Positions 42,356 to 53,457 of a stretch of 64,000 nt of DNA are shown piece by piece (position 1 is the stretch's first letter; every line of letters starts with the position of its first letter). The stretch is taken from positions 2,491,501 to 2,555,500 of the forward strand of contig NZ_LR134388.1 in the NCBI RefSeq assembly GCF_900637685.1, read 5' to 3'. The notes below the pieces were generated by a model. That model saw nothing but the letters and a program-made list of their open reading frames with translations. It searched no databases and had not been told where the DNA came from. The position numbers were made by a program, and so were the translations under genes. Source of the DNA: Legionella sainthelensi. GTDB lineage: Bacteria > Pseudomonadota > Gammaproteobacteria > Legionellales > Legionellaceae.

Positions 42356-45146
42356 ATAAACTGCCTCATTTCCTCATGGCCCATAATGTTTCCTACACAG
42401 CGTAAACATAAATCAGGATGCTGCTCATTTTGGCCTACATCAGAACGCCTATGCCAACAGCGTGCACATTTTTCGTACTGACTTGCTACAACAGCAATAG
42501 AAATACCATATTCGGTAGTTGCTAATCCGGTTGGCGCTAAATGCATAGGATGCACTTTTGCTTCAGAAGTAATTAATAAAAACCTCAACTCTTCACCCAA
42601 GCGGGTTAATTTAGGTAAGGCTTTAGCATCTGCATACAAAGTAACTTCTGCAGCCAATGCAGAACCAATCTCACCCTTTTGCCGTGTTGCCTCTAAAGCT
42701 TTATTCACTTCATCACGGATTAAATGCAACTCATCCCAATCTTCCATATTTACCGAATCAATTTTAGGCCACGCATTATACCAAAGTTCAGTAAAGATCG
42801 TTTCTTGGTTATATCCAGGTATATAACGCCCAATTTCTTCGGCAGTAAATGACAAAATTGGCGCAAGCCAAAGAGTAAATGCTCTGATCATATGATACAT
42901 CGCTGTTTGACAAGAACGTCTCGCTCTACTGTGCTTTGCCGAGGTATATTGCCTGTCTTTAATCAAATCAAGATAAAAACTACCCATGTCAACCGCGCAA
43001 AAATTATGAATCTTTTGGTAAATAACATGAAATTGATAATTCTCATAAGCTTCAATAATTTCTTCTTGAAGTAACTGACAACGCTTTAGAGCCCATTTAT
43101 CTAGTTCTAAAAGATCACTTGCTTCTACACAGTTTTCGGTAGGATCAAAATCAAATAAATTAGCCAGTAAGAAGCGAGCCGTATTCCGAATACGCCGATA
43201 AGCATCTGCATTACGCTTAATAATTTCATCGGAAATACTCACTTCATGACGATAATCCGTAGATGCTACCCATAAACGTAATATATCAGCTCCATATTGA
43301 TTAACGAGCTGATCTAACGCCACATAGTTTCCTTTGGATTTAGATAATTTCTTGCCTTCCGCATCGACAGTATAGCCATGTGTCAATACAGTCTTATAAG
43401 GAGTTACATCATACATCGCCACTGAAGTAGTTAATGAAGAATTAAACCAACCCCGATGTTGATCAGAACCTTCAAAATAAATATCTGCAGGAAATGACAA
43501 ATCCTTATTTTGTTGCAATACAGCGTAATGCGTGACACCCGAATCGAACCATACATCCATGGTATCGTTAATCTTTTCGTAAAGCTCGGCATCATGACCC
43601 AATAATTCTTTTGCATCCAATTCAAACCACACATCAATCCCTGATTTTTCGATAAGCAAAGCAACTTTTTCAATCAACTCAAGCGTATTAGGATGCAATT
43701 CACGTGTTTTGTGGTGTACAAATAAAGGCATAGGAGTTCCCCAAGCCCTTTGCCTTGAAATACACCAGTCAGGCCTATTTTCAACCATATTGTAAATGCG
43801 CGCTTTTCCCCAATCAGGTACCCAATTGACCTTATCAATTTCTCTGATAATGTTTTGTCTTAGTTGATTTTTGTCCATAGAAATGAACCATTGCGGGGTA
43901 GCAAGAAAAATCATCGGTGATTTATGCCGCCAGCAATGAGGATAACTGTGTTTAATGCTTTCTTTCGCTAAAAGAGCACCTTTCTCTATTAAGGCTGATA
44001 AAATCTTTTCATTAGCCTTTAGCACGTGAAGTCCAGCAAATAATGGAACATCCTCTGCAAAACAACCATTTGTTTTAACTGGATTTACTAAAGGCAAATT
44101 GTAGGTTTTACCGACCAGGTAATCATCAGGGCCATGCGCCGGTGCAGTATGCACGCTTCCGGTACCTGACTCAGTAGTAACATGATCACCTAAAACTACA
44201 GGAACAATACGCTCATAAAGTGGATGATTTAATTTTAAATGCTCAAAGACGCTTCCTTTTGCACAACCAAGAATCGTGTATTGATCTATGCCATAACGCG
44301 CCATAACGGATTCAACTAGATCTGTAGCAAGAATCAAATAAAACTCACCGCCATCAACTAAAGAATAGTCGATTTCCGGGTGCAAACACACCGCTTCATT
44401 AGCAGGTAAAGTCCAGGGAGTAGTTGTCCAAATAGGAAGACTAACGGGTTTGACTTCTACTTTTAATTGAAAAGAATGAATAAATTCTTCAGGATGCACT
44501 GCAAAGAACGCCACATCAATAGATGGTGAAACTTTCTCATCATAATCAACCTCTGCTTCCGCCAACGCTGAACCGCAATCAATACACCAATGTACTGGTT
44601 TGAAGCCCTGTTGTAAATGACCATTTTTGATCATCAACCCTAAAGCACGGACTATATTAGCCTCATAACGAAAGTCCATAGTAACGTATGGATTATACCA
44701 ATCACCAAAAACACCAAGCCGTTGAAACTCATCACGTTGAATATCAATTTGGCTTGCAGCATATTCACGACATTTTGCTCGAAAATCTCGAGCAGATACT
44801 TTATCTCCAACTCGACCTATTTTTTTTTCTACATTGAGTTCTATAGGCAGCCCATGACAGTCCCAGCCAGGCACAAAAGGCGCATCATATCCACTTAATG
44901 ATTTTGATTTAACAATAATATCTTTAAGAATTTTATTTAGCGCATGGCCACAATGCAAATGACCGTTCGCATAAGGAGGCCCATCATGTAAAATGAATTT
45001 TTATTTCCTAATCGAGCGTTACGAATTTTTTCATATACTTTCTTTGCCATCCAATCAGCTAAGACTTCTGGCTCTCGAGTTGCCAAGCTAGCTTTCATTG
45101 GAAATGAAGTATTAGGAAGATTTAATGTATCTTTATATTCTGCCAT
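42352..45146 (-). CDS. ileS: Isoleucyl-tRNA synthetase IleS (one frameshift)
   Basis: Class I aminoacyl-tRNA synthetase. The first part, from ATG 45146 ([18 protein letters not shown]), and the remaining 868 residues lie in different frames. One base added near 44991 (the TTTT run on the minus strand) gives [20 protein letters not shown], containing the HIGH signature as HLHCGHA. The KMSKS loop reads KLSKSKGNY. The editing domain ([18 protein letters not shown]), WFDSGVTHY and the C-terminal zinc finger ([11 protein letters not shown] to CLRC) are present. Total about 931 residues, normal length. The gene is essential, so the break is probably a sequence error. Confidence 0.96.
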
Positions 45147-45197
45147 AAGAGCTCACTCTGCGAAATCGTTAATTTTATAGTAATTATTTACCTGGAA

Positions 45198-46181
45198 TTA
45201 TGGAACAGCTGACCTTTCACTAAAATTTTGTGGTGAATGGTTGTACGTTCTAAGATATGCTTTAGCCGCTTTAATATCCTCATTAATCTGCGCGAGCAAA
45301 GCATCCACTGACGTGAATTTAACCTCATCCCGCAATTTGTGCAAGAAAAACACTTGCATTAATTCACCATAGACCGATTGATCAAAATCAAACAAATGAA
45401 CTTCCAAAATATTTTTACTACCATCTACTGTGGGACGACGTCCCACATTTGCTACTCCATACACCATTTTAGAGACAATACGAACTTGAACAACAAATAC
45501 TCCATGTAAAGGCAAAGAATAGCGATGAAGAGCAAGATTTGCCGTAGGAATACCCCACTGACGTCCACGGCCATCTCCATGCAATATACGCCCACAAATA
45601 CTGTAAACCCTGCCAAGGTATTTTGTCGCCGTGTTCAAATCACCTTTTTGTAAAGCACTCCTAATCTTTGTTGAGCTAATTCGGTCTTCATTGATGCAAA
45701 AATTAGAATAAATTGTAACCTCACAGGCGTATTCTTTACTGAGTGCTTTGAGTAAATCTATGTCACCTTCTCTATTTTTACCAAAACGAAAATCTTCGCC
45801 CACGAGAAGGTGTTTCACATTTAACATAGAAAACAAATAATTCCGAGCAAAACTATCTGCGGATGTTTGTGCCAAGTGATTATTAAACTTAAAACAATAA
45901 ATGTAATCAATCTGACAACTGCGTAATACCTCTAGTTTTTCTCTTAAACTTGAAAGTCTTGCCGGTGCTTTCTCTTTCTGGAAGTATTCCCTAGGCTGTG
46001 GTTCAAATAAAACAAGAACCAAAGGCAGCTTTAAGTGATTTGCCTTAGCCTTTAAAGTTTTAATAAGACTTTGATGACCTAAGTGCACTCCATCAAAATT
46101 ACCTATAGTTGCTACCACGCCTTTATTAAAAGCAGAAAAATGTTGAACACCACGCAACAATTTCATAAGTAGATTCATCAT
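45198..46181 (-). CDS. ribF: Bifunctional riboflavin kinase/FAD synthetase RibF
   Basis: A 327-residue protein, and likely a few residues shorter if the internal ATG at 46166 is used. The N-terminal nucleotidyltransferase has ATIGNFDGVHLGHQSLI and SSTKIRSALQKGDL. The C-terminal flavokinase has GRQWGIPTANLALH, GVANVGRRPTVDG and the EVHLFDFDQSVYG block. It makes FMN and FAD from riboflavin. It lies upstream of ileS-lspA on the same strand with a 51-bp gap, a classic arrangement. The frame is intact. Confidence 0.96.
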   Translation of the reverse strand: MMNLLMKLLRGVQHFSAFNKGVVATIGNFDGVHLGHQSLIKTLKAKANHLKLPLVLVLFEPQPREYFQKEKAPARLSSLREKLEVLRSCQIDYIYCFKFNNHLAQTSADSFARNYLFSMLNVKHLLVGEDFRFGKNREGDIDLLKALSKEYACEVTIYSNFCINEDRISSTKIRSALQKGDLNTATKYLGRVYSICGRILHGDGRGRQWGIPTANLALHRYSLPLHGVFVVQVRIVSKMVYGVANVGRRPTVDGSKNILEVHLFDFDQSVYGELMQVFFLHKLRDEVKFTSVDALLAQINEDIKAAKAYLRTYNHSPQNFSERSAVP

Positions 46182-46329
46182 ATAAATCGGAATTTAGTAG
46201 TATACCGGTTTTCTAGTCTCTTGAGAAATACAATGAGGGACAAACTTGAATTAAGAAAAAATCATAAGCTCATGAAACTAAGGATCTCTGCTACTGAAGA
46301 AACCCTTAGTTCCAATAATAAAATATATA

Positions 46330-46779
46330 TTAATGGGTTTGTGCTTGTTTCTCTGGAAGAACGGCTCGTACAATTAATACATCACACTCAGCACCATGCA
46401 AAATTGAGTTTGCTGTCGATCCTAACAATAAAGACAGGCCATGTTTTCCATGACTCCCTGTAACTATTAAATCAATATTTCGCTCTTGTGCTACTCTTAA
46501 TATTTCATTTTTGGTAGAACCAAACTCTATGAATCTATGTTTTGCATCTACCCCTAATTTTTCACCTAATTCATTAAGCTCTTTTTCAGCTTGCTCCCGG
46601 ATAGACATTTCAACTTCTGCAAACCCAGCAAATCCAGGATAAGCATAAGCAGGAATAGGCTCTACGACATGAACAAGTATTAAATCAGCCCCATTTTCAT
46701 CAGCAATTTTTTTTGCTTTATGTGCTGCTATAATGCCAACCTCATCAAAGTCCGTAGCAAACAATACCCTCTTATACAT
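46330..46779 (-). CDS. Universal stress protein (UspA family)
   Basis: A 149-residue cytoplasmic protein. It starts MYKRVLFATDFDEVGIIAAHKA and carries the ATP-binding signature GSHGKHGLSLLLGSTANSI (Gly-2x-Gly-9x-Gly-Ser/Thr), so it is of the nucleotide-binding UspA/MJ0577 type. The ribosome site is AAGGAG upstream of 46779. It stands alone between ribF and the ccm operon. Confidence 0.93.
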   Translation of the reverse strand: MYKRVLFATDFDEVGIIAAHKAKKIADENGADLILVHVVEPIPAYAYPGFAGFAEVEMSIREQAEKELNELGEKLGVDAKHRFIEFGSTKNEILRVAQERNIDLIVTGSHGKHGLSLLLGSTANSILHGAECDVLIVRAVLPEKQAQTH

Positions 46780-46912
46780 CTTTTTCTCCTTAAAATTCTT
46801 ATACTATTTAAAGACTAGCAGATTTAAAACTTATTGCATTATAAATGGAGACTTGAAGAGAGTACATGGTTCAACTTTTATTTTCTTACTTGAGTGCGTT
46901 GGCATCATTGAA

Positions 46913-47596
46913 TTAATTAACATTTTTATTTTTTAAGCGAATATGTTCCTCTGCCTTGGCAATCGCTTTTCGAATCGACTGAGCTTCTTCCGATTGTGCG
47001 GGCACTAGATTTAACAAACGTTGCCAATAATCTATTGCATCTTCGTACGCATGACTGGTGAATGCATCCATGGCTAGCATAGACAAAGCATCAGGTTGGT
47101 TTGGATTGGCCTTTAACAGCCGACTAAAAATTTCTGTAGTTTGTTCCGTAAATTGATAATTATTAAGCACCCATAAGCTATGGGCATAATTCACCGCATA
47201 CTGTTCATTTGTTGGTTCAAACTGATAAGCCTTTGCAAAAGCATTGGCCGAATTTTGTTTTTCATTTTGGCTACTATATAAGCGACCCAAAAGATACCAA
47301 CCCTTAGCACTTTGGGGACTGTCATCTAATTTTGCATGCAATTTCTCAATTAACTCTTGTGGACTCTTGATGCTCTTAAGCACTTCATTCGCTTTTTTTT
47401 GCGAATCCAGGAGATGTACATACTGTTGCCATGAATCAAAACTCCCCCAGTAAAAATAACCTGAAAATGCGGTTACAAAAACAATTGGAAGCAGTAAAAA
47501 ACCGGCAAGCAAGCGACGTCGCAAAGGATAAATAATAAAAATACTAGCTAATACAGTTAGTCCAAACAGTAAACTTAGCAACCACCACTCATTCAT
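46913..47596 (-). CDS. ccmI: Cytochrome c biogenesis protein CcmI (TPR)
   Basis: A 227-residue protein with two N-terminal membrane helices (LLFGLTVLASIFIIYPL and LLLPIVFVTAFSGYFYW) and a periplasmic TPR region (AKGWYLLGRLYSSQNEKQNSANAFAKAYQFEPTN and two more helical pairs). CcmI binds apocytochrome c and delivers it to CcmF-CcmH. It is the last gene of the ccm operon, 43 bp after ccmH. It is shorter than CcmI of some alphaproteobacteria, with fewer repeats. Confidence 0.92.
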   Translation of the reverse strand: MNEWWLLSLLFGLTVLASIFIIYPLRRRLLAGFLLLPIVFVTAFSGYFYWGSFDSWQQYVHLLDSQKKANEVLKSIKSPQELIEKLHAKLDDSPQSAKGWYLLGRLYSSQNEKQNSANAFAKAYQFEPTNEQYAVNYAHSLWVLNNYQFTEQTTEIFSRLLKANPNQPDALSMLAMDAFTSHAYEDAIDYWQRLLNLVPAQSEEAQSIRKAIAKAEEHIRLKNKNVN

Positions 47597-47639
47597 AATA
47601 ACTCACTTTTATAATACTTGGGTAAGCGAAACATATCTG

Positions 47640-48053
47640 TTACAACGCTTGCTTATTCTTGCGAGTCGCCAAGCAAGTTCGCCAAAAAATAATAAGCCCC
47701 AGTAATAAAAATAAAAAAGGACCATACCACAATAAAAGAGTAATTGATTTCACTGGTGGTTTAAATAAAATAAAATCACCGTAGCGTGCTGTCAGATAAT
47801 CACTGATTTCACTATCACTTTTACCCTCTTTAACCATTTGGTAAACTTGATCACGTAAATCTTTAGCTAATTCTGCATTGGAGTCTGCTAAGTCTTGATT
47901 TTGACAAACCAAACAACGTAAATCTTTTAAAAGATGATTAAATTGGACTTCTTTTTTTGCTGAATCAAAAGGATAACTACTGTTTGCCCAACCATATGAA
48001 CCCAAAAAAAGAAAAAGAACACCCAAAATAAGTTTGGTAAAAATTTTATTCAT
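47640..48053 (-). CDS. ccmH: Cytochrome c maturation protein CcmH
   Basis: I start at ATG 48053, with GGAGGGG upstream, rather than 48101. The 137-residue protein has a signal sequence or anchor, the redox motif LRCLVCQNQ (Cys47 and Cys50) with the following DSNAELAKDLR, and a C-terminal membrane helix (LLWYGPFLFLLLGLIIFW). It keeps apocytochrome thiols reduced for heme ligation. The start codon shares its A with the TGA stop of ccmG (TGATG), showing translational coupling. Confidence 0.96.
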   Translation of the reverse strand: MNKIFTKLILGVLFLFLGSYGWANSSYPFDSAKKEVQFNHLLKDLRCLVCQNQDLADSNAELAKDLRDQVYQMVKEGKSDSEISDYLTARYGDFILFKPPVKSITLLLWYGPFLFLLLGLIIFWRTCLATRKNKQAL

Positions 48054-48586
48054 CAAGCCCCCTCCAATTGTTTCATTAAGGGAGCAATTTCTTTTAACCA
48101 AGTTTCTTGGTTTATAACACCCGCATGGCGATAACGAATAACTCCTTTTTTATCAATCACAAAAGTTTCGGGTGCTCCATAAACTCCTAAATCAATAGCA
48201 ACTTTTCCTTTCCTATCTTGAAAGACTTGCTTGTAAGGATTTCCCCATTGTGACAACCATTGCAATGCAGCAGTTGAAGTGTCTTTGTAGTTTAATCCGT
48301 AAATGGGTATTCCTTGACGAGCTAATTGCAACATAAAAACCTGCTCATCCACACACGCCGCACACCAACTAGCCCAAACATTTAACAAAACTACTTGATC
48401 CCGAAGCTGACGGGAGTTAAAAAAAGACTCCGGATTTTGCAACTGAGGTAAACGGAAATCAGGTACGGATTTCCCGATCTGAGTAGAAGGCAATTCATGG
48501 GGATTAAGAGACAACCCTCGCCAAAGAAAGACACTTAGCAGTAAAAAAAGAAAGATAGGAATACCTTTCCAACACATTTTTATCAT
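48053..48586 (-). CDS. ccmG: Thiol:disulfide interchange protein CcmG/DsbE
   Basis: A 177-residue membrane-anchored periplasmic thioredoxin. It has an N-terminal helix (IPIFLFLLLSVFLW), VPDFRLPQL, and the active site WASWCAACVDEQ (Cys75, Cys78); the family normally has Pro after the first Cys, so WCAAC is a variant. GVYGAPETFVIDKKGVIRYRH is the cis-Pro region. It reduces the CcmH/apocytochrome disulfides. It overlaps ccmF by 4 bp. Confidence 0.96.
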   Translation of the reverse strand: MIKMCWKGIPIFLFLLLSVFLWRGLSLNPHELPSTQIGKSVPDFRLPQLQNPESFFNSRQLRDQVVLLNVWASWCAACVDEQVFMLQLARQGIPIYGLNYKDTSTAALQWLSQWGNPYKQVFQDRKGKVAIDLGVYGAPETFVIDKKGVIRYRHAGVINQETWLKEIAPLMKQLEGA

Positions 48587-50532
48587 ACGGTAAGCTCCTG
48601 GGTTCCTACTACGACTGAACGCCTTCGTTGATAATATCGTTTATCGGTCAGGGCAAGAAAACCACCGGCTAAAATCATAAAACCACCAAACCAAATCCAA
48701 CGGATAAAAGGTTTATAATAAAGCCGTACAGACCAGGAGTCATTGGTTAAAGGTTCTCCTAAAGCCACATAAATATCCCTAAATGGCGTAACATCAATTG
48801 CAGATTCCGTCATAGGCATTTGCCCTACAGTATAAAGTCTTTTTTCAGGATAAATAACGTTCGCTTTGCCATTATAGCTTATTCTAAATTGAGCTCTAGT
48901 GCCTTTGTAATTTGGGCCAATAAGCGGTGCTTGACGCATAAATTCTATAGAGTAACCAAGTAAATATGCTTTTTTTCCTGGTGCCATCTGCACATCATCC
49001 TCTACTCCATAAGCAGTAGAAACTGCAATGCCAATTACTGTAGCAGCAACGCCCAAATGAGCTAAAACCATACCCCAGTATGCTTGACCTACATGGGATA
49101 AACCACGCTCCGTGACTCGTTTATATGCTGCCTGAGCCGTACTTAGAATCACCCAAAAAGACAAACACAATCCCATATAAGCTGAAGCGTCAAATTCCTT
49201 GGTAACCATTAACAAAATAAATGGAAGTAATAAGCTCAGCGCAGCCGTTCCACAAAATTTTTTTAATACTATCCGCCAATTATCTTTATTCCACTTTAAA
49301 TGAATGCCAACTCCCATTAATAACAACATTGGAACCATCAACGGAACAAATACTGAATTAAAATAAGGAGCTCCAACTGATAATTTACCTAATCCTAAAC
49401 CCTCGATAAGAAGTGGATAAACTGTGCCCATTAGAACTGTAAGCATAATAACCACTAAAAAAACATTATTTAATAGCAAGGCACTTTCCCGAGAAAAAGG
49501 ACTTGGATTATTTTCTGAATGTAATGTTTGTGCTCTAAAAAGAAATAATACCAAGGAGCCGCCAATAACAAAGAGTAAAAATCCTAAAATATATAATCCA
49601 CGTTGGGGATCAACAGCAAATGCATGCACCGAAGTTAGAACACCCGAGCGAACTAAAAAAGTGCCAATTAAGCTTAAAGAAAAGGCTGCAATCGCAAGCA
49701 ACATGGTCCACGCTTTAAATTGTTGTCGTTGTTCTGTCACCGCTAAAGAATGTAATAGAGCTGTTCCAACTAACCAAGGCATAAATGAAGCATTTTCAAC
49801 AGGATCCCAAAACCACCATCCCCCCCAACCTAACTCCCTATAAGCCCACCAACTTCCTAATGTAATCCCGGCTGTTAAACAACACCATGCAGCCAATGTC
49901 CAAGGCCTTGTCCATTTTGACCAACTTGCCTCCACTTTGCCGGCCCACAGAGCCGCAATTGCGAAAGCAAAAGCCACAGAAAAACCAACATACCCCATAT
50001 ACAACATGGGGGGATGAAATAAAAAACCCGGATCTTGTAATAATGGGTTCAAATCACGCCCTTGTGTATTCAAAACTTGAAATTGGCGTAAAAAGGGATT
50101 GGATGTGGTCAATAAAAAAAGAATAAATCCAATACCTAACCAACCTAAAACGACTAAAACCCGTGTACGCATCTCCCGATCAAGACCAGAACTGAAGAAG
50201 GCGACTAACAAAGTCCAAAAACTAAGAATTGAAACCCACAAGAGCATAGAGCCTTCATGTCCGCCCCATACTGCACACAGTTTATAAAACCAGGGTAAAG
50301 AAATACTTGAATTACTCACCACATAAATCACTGAAAAATCATCCTGCAAAAAACACAGGGTAAGCAACAAATAAGACAAAGCGATAAAGAAAAATTGACA
50401 AATTGCATACACTCGGGCGGTATTCATCCAGTCACTACGATTCAGTTGTACCCCTGCTAAAGGAATCACTGCTAACATCATGGAAGCAATCAAAGCCAAA
50501 ATTAACGAAAACAATCCTAATTCTGCAATCAT
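48583..50532 (-). CDS. ccmF: Heme lyase subunit CcmF
   Basis: A 649-residue polytopic membrane protein with about 14-15 hydrophobic segments. The heme-handling WWD motif is present as [20 protein letters not shown], along with [10 protein letters not shown] and [16 protein letters not shown]. The C-terminal CcmF-specific periplasmic region ([22 protein letters not shown]) and final helix are intact. CcmF and CcmH ligate heme to apocytochrome c. It overlaps ccmE and ccmG by 4 bp each. Confidence 0.98.
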   Translation of the reverse strand: MIAELGLFSLILALIASMMLAVIPLAGVQLNRSDWMNTARVYAICQFFFIALSYLLLTLCFLQDDFSVIYVVSNSSISLPWFYKLCAVWGGHEGSMLLWVSILSFWTLLVAFFSSGLDREMRTRVLVVLGWLGIGFILFLLTTSNPFLRQFQVLNTQGRDLNPLLQDPGFLFHPPMLYMGYVGFSVAFAFAIAALWAGKVEASWSKWTRPWTLAAWCCLTAGITLGSWWAYRELGWGGWWFWDPVENASFMPWLVGTALLHSLAVTEQRQQFKAWTMLLAIAAFSLSLIGTFLVRSGVLTSVHAFAVDPQRGLYILGFLLFVIGGSLVLFLFRAQTLHSENNPSPFSRESALLLNNVFLVVIMLTVLMGTVYPLLIEGLGLGKLSVGAPYFNSVFVPLMVPMLLLMGVGIHLKWNKDNWRIVLKKFCGTAALSLLLPFILLMVTKEFDASAYMGLCLSFWVILSTAQAAYKRVTERGLSHVGQAYWGMVLAHLGVAATVIGIAVSTAYGVEDDVQMAPGKKAYLLGYSIEFMRQAPLIGPNYKGTRAQFRISYNGKANVIYPEKRLYTVGQMPMTESAIDVTPFRDIYVALGEPLTNDSWSVRLYYKPFIRWIWFGGFMILAGGFLALTDKRYYQRRRSVVVGTQELTV

Positions 50533-50960
50533 GAAGACACCTTTTTAGATAAAGCAGCCTTTACTTCAGGCGGCATATAATTGGCATCATGTTTTGCCAG
50601 TACGTATGTAGCACGAAAATGTTGATTATCAATGAGTTGTCCCTCAGCAACTATACCTTGCCCTTCTCTAAATAAATCCGGAAGAATGCCTGTATAAGTT
50701 ACAATAATTGTTTGATCAAAATCAGTGACCTTAAATTGCACTTCTAAACCCTGCGGGGCACGAATAATTGATCCCTTCTCTACCATACCACCTATGCGAA
50801 TCGAATGGCGTTGTGGGGCTTCACCTGTGATAGCCTGAGTTGGTGTATAAAATAAACTAATGTTTTGTCTTAGCGCATATAAAACCAATGCAGCAGCTAT
50901 AGAAATAACGCCCAAAGTAAACAAGAGGATGATTAACTTACGTCTGCGTGTTGAGACCAT
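50529..50960 (-). CDS. ccmE: Heme chaperone CcmE
   Basis: A 143-residue periplasmic heme chaperone anchored by one N-terminal helix ([22 protein letters not shown]). The OB-fold core starts at [11 protein letters not shown], and the covalent heme-binding His124 lies in [13 protein letters not shown], which also contains the conserved Tyr. It accepts heme from CcmC and passes it to CcmF. It is 3 bp downstream of ccmD. Confidence 0.97.
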   Translation of the reverse strand: MVSTRRRKLIILLFTLGVISIAAALVLYALRQNISLFYTPTQAITGEAPQRHSIRIGGMVEKGSIIRAPQGLEVQFKVTDFDQTIIVTYTGILPDLFREGQGIVAEGQLIDNQHFRATYVLAKHDANYMPPEVKAALSKKVSS

Positions 50961-50963
50961 TTT

Positions 50964-51122
50964 CTATCGCTTAAACCATTGTTGTAATTTTTGACGTGTT
51001 TGTTTTCTTTTCCATTTCATCCCTAATAAATTCATGACTAATACCACACTAACTAAGCCATAAGCTGACCAAACATAGATGGAGTACCCACCCATAGTAA
51101 GCCATTCTAAAAATTGATTCAC
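50964..51122 (-). CDS. ccmD: CcmD, small heme exporter subunit
   Basis: A 52-residue protein too short for routine calling. A GTG start at 51122 overlaps the TGA stop of ccmC (GTGA). The sequence opens MNQFLEWLTMGGYSIYVWSA, then a membrane helix (YGLVSVVLVMNLLG) and a strongly basic C-terminus (KWKRKQTRQK), all typical of CcmD, including the GGYxxYVWxAYG motif. CcmD helps release holo-CcmE from CcmC. Its place between ccmC and ccmE confirms the call. Confidence 0.93.
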   Translation of the reverse strand: MNQFLEWLTMGGYSIYVWSAYGLVSVVLVMNLLGMKWKRKQTRQKLQQWFKR

Positions 51123-51880
51123 TTAAACTCCCCCTCAAATTGAATCTTGACCCAAGACTGCCTTTTTTCTCGAAACAATAACTCTTGACGGGCTTTATCT
51201 AAAATAATCCATAGGCAATAGAGAAAAAAACCAGCAAGAGTGAACAATAAAGGATACAACATACTGCTATCAATCTTAGGTTTAGCAAAAATGGATAAAG
51301 TAGAGCCTTGATGCAAGGTATTCCACCAATAAACGGAGTAGTGAATAATCGGCAAGTCAATAATACCGACTAAGGCCAAGATAGCAATAATTTTATCGCC
51401 ATCTTCTTTATTTTTTGCAGCCTGATATGTGGCTAAAATTGCAGCATAGAGCAAAAAAAGTGCCAACTCAGACGTTAAACGTGCATCCCAAACCCACCAA
51501 GTACCCCACATGGGCTTTCCCCAAATACTACCGGTGGCTAAGGCTAAAAAAGCCATATAAAGGCCAACTTGCGCGACAATGTGGATAAGAAGGCCCGCAA
51601 TTTTAATACGCCAAATTAAAACCAACACTGCTAAAAAGCCCATCCACATATAAAGTGCCATGGATAAAAACGCAGTAGGTACGTGAACATAGATAATACG
51701 AAAGGCATCCCCTTGCTGGTAATCAGGTGGAGCAAATGCCAATCCCCAGACTATGCCTACGATGAGTAGCACTATGGAGCCCACTGCTACACTCGGCATA
51801 ATGCGTCCAGAAAATGTGTAAAAAAATTTTGGTGATGCTAATTGGTATAAAAATTTCCACATAGGAATAATTGAAATCAA
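51119..51880 (-). CDS. ccmC: Heme handling protein CcmC
   Basis: A 253-residue polytopic membrane protein. The WWD-type motif reads MWGTWWVWDARLTSELALFLLY, with the flanking heme-ligand histidines in YVHVPTAFLSM and IHYSVYWWNTLHQG. It attaches heme to CcmE. A start a few residues downstream (MWKFLYQLASPKFFYTFSG at 51862) is also possible and is closer to family length. Its stop overlaps the ccmD start. Confidence 0.97.
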   Translation of the reverse strand: MISIIPMWKFLYQLASPKFFYTFSGRIMPSVAVGSIVLLIVGIVWGLAFAPPDYQQGDAFRIIYVHVPTAFLSMALYMWMGFLAVLVLIWRIKIAGLLIHIVAQVGLYMAFLALATGSIWGKPMWGTWWVWDARLTSELALFLLYAAILATYQAAKNKEDGDKIIAILALVGIIDLPIIHYSVYWWNTLHQGSTLSIFAKPKIDSSMLYPLLFTLAGFFLYCLWIILDKARQELLFREKRQSWVKIQFEGEFK

Positions 51881-51932
51881 AAAAACCGGATTTTATCATG
51901 TATCCTGATTTTCTCAAAACACGATGAATAAA

Positions 51933-52609
51933 TTATTCAGCATAACTAATACGCATTATCCCAGCAATTGCATAAGGTAAAAAACCAATGGCGATCACAG
52001 ACATCGCCAACAATAAAGCCAAATAAGCACTTATGGGCATGTCTTGCATCGCTATATTCAAAGTCCCACTTGCAAAAATCAATAAAGGTAAGGTAAGTGG
52101 TAATAAAATCAATGCCATTAAAACACCTTTTTGATTGCCAACTCCAAAAGCAGCAACCATAGCGCAAAGAAACAATAAAGCTGGGGTTCCGCAGATAATA
52201 GTCAAGGCCAATACCCATGTCTCCCACACACTTAAAGAAAACAAGACAGCAACTACAGGACATAATACCAGCAGTGGCAATAAATGAAAGAACCAATGCG
52301 CAATCACTTTGGCACTCACAAGCAATGGTAACGAATAACCTGAAACGAGCCATTGCTCAATAACGCCATGATCATAATCCTGTTGAAATAAACGTTCGGC
52401 AGAAAGCAAGAACGATAAGAGAATTGCCATCCAGACTAACCCAGGAGCTATAGTACGCAATAAGGTTACCTCTGGTTTTAACGTAAGAGGAAACATAAAA
52501 AGAAAATTAAGAAAAACAAACAAGAGTTCACTAAAAAACGCGGTTGACGTACTTGAATCAATAATTCACGCTTACATTGTTTTAAAAACAAGGAACAGGT
52601 AGAACTCAC
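51933..52609 (-). CDS. ccmB: Heme exporter membrane subunit CcmB (one frameshift)
   Basis: The gene starts at GTG 52609, overlapping the ccmA stop (GTGA). The first ~30 residues (SLFLKQCKRELLIQVRQPRF) and the remaining ~195 lie in different frames, joined at a six-base run (plus-strand A6, 52533-52538) by one added base to give RQPRFFSELLFVFLNFLFMF. The rest shows six membrane helices and TIAPGLVWMAILLSFLLSAERLF, the CcmB signature. About 225 residues in total. CcmAB is the ABC module that releases heme-loaded CcmE. Confidence 0.95.
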
Positions 52610-53250
52610 AAGCAATACTCCTGATAGTCAGAGCGATTGAGAGATAAATTCTGATGTGACGTTAATAAAACCGCCCCACCTTGCTTTCGATGAGCCTCTA
52701 TTCTAGCCATAATCACTGCAATCGATTTTTCATCCAACGCCACTAAAGGTTCATCAAGAAGCCATAATCTGGCACTGGACATCCATAAACGCAACAGACC
52801 TACTTGCCTGCGTTGTCCTGCTGATAATAGACCACAGGGAAAATCCAGATAATGCTCGAGTTTAAAAATTGCCGCCATCTCATCTATTTCTTCAATTTTT
52901 TTGGATAAAACAGGTGATGCATGAAGGTCGAAATAACAATTTTCTCTTAAAGTTAAACTAGGATTAATACCCGTCTTATGACCAACAAAGCACAATTGCT
53001 GTTGATAAGCAGGTCGATCTTTATCTATATTTTGTCCAAAAAATTGAATTTCACCATTCTGAGGACGATATAAACCTGCGATTAATTTTAATAAAGTCGT
53101 TTTGCCTGCCCCATTTGCTCCACGTAGATGAAGCAATCCTCCCGTGGACAAACGAAAAGATACATTATTTAATAAAAGTTGATCCTGATAATCAAAATCA
53201 AGATTAATCACATTAAGCATAGATAAACGATACACTGTAGGTTTTGTCAA
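52606..53250 (-). CDS. ccmA: Heme exporter ATP-binding subunit CcmA
   Basis: A 214-residue ABC ATPase; the internal ATG at 53220 (MLNVINLDFDYQ) gives the usual 204-residue length. Walker A is RGANGAGKTTLLKLIAGL, the signature reads GLLSAGQRRQVGLLRLW, Walker B is LWLLDEPLVALDE, and the H-loop is LLTSHQNLS. It is the first gene of ccmABCDEFGHI; the 200 bp upstream should hold the operon promoter, which I cannot place. Confidence 0.96.
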   Translation of the reverse strand: MTKPTVYRLSMLNVINLDFDYQDQLLLNNVSFRLSTGGLLHLRGANGAGKTTLLKLIAGLYRPQNGEIQFFGQNIDKDRPAYQQQLCFVGHKTGINPSLTLRENCYFDLHASPVLSKKIEEIDEMAAIFKLEHYLDFPCGLLSAGQRRQVGLLRLWMSSARLWLLDEPLVALDEKSIAVIMARIEAHRKQGGAVLLTSHQNLSLNRSDYQEYCL

Positions 53251-53457
53251 CGATCTGCAAATTGCAATAAAAATGAATTTATTGAGCTTTAATAAATCCT
53301 AGAGCTACTTTACTGCACCCAGAACTACAAATTATCCCAGGATAGTACTAAATCTAAAAAACAAAACAAGTTTTTTAGTTTAATTAACTCATGTGGACTA
53401 TTTGCACGGCATAGAAAATCACTTCTATGCCGAATATGAGAAATGAATGTACGGTGA

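Noticed and set aside
46221..46463. Plus-strand open frame across the end of the stress-protein gene
   Set aside because: More than half is antisense to the UspA coding region, and the rest is low-complexity intergenic sequence.
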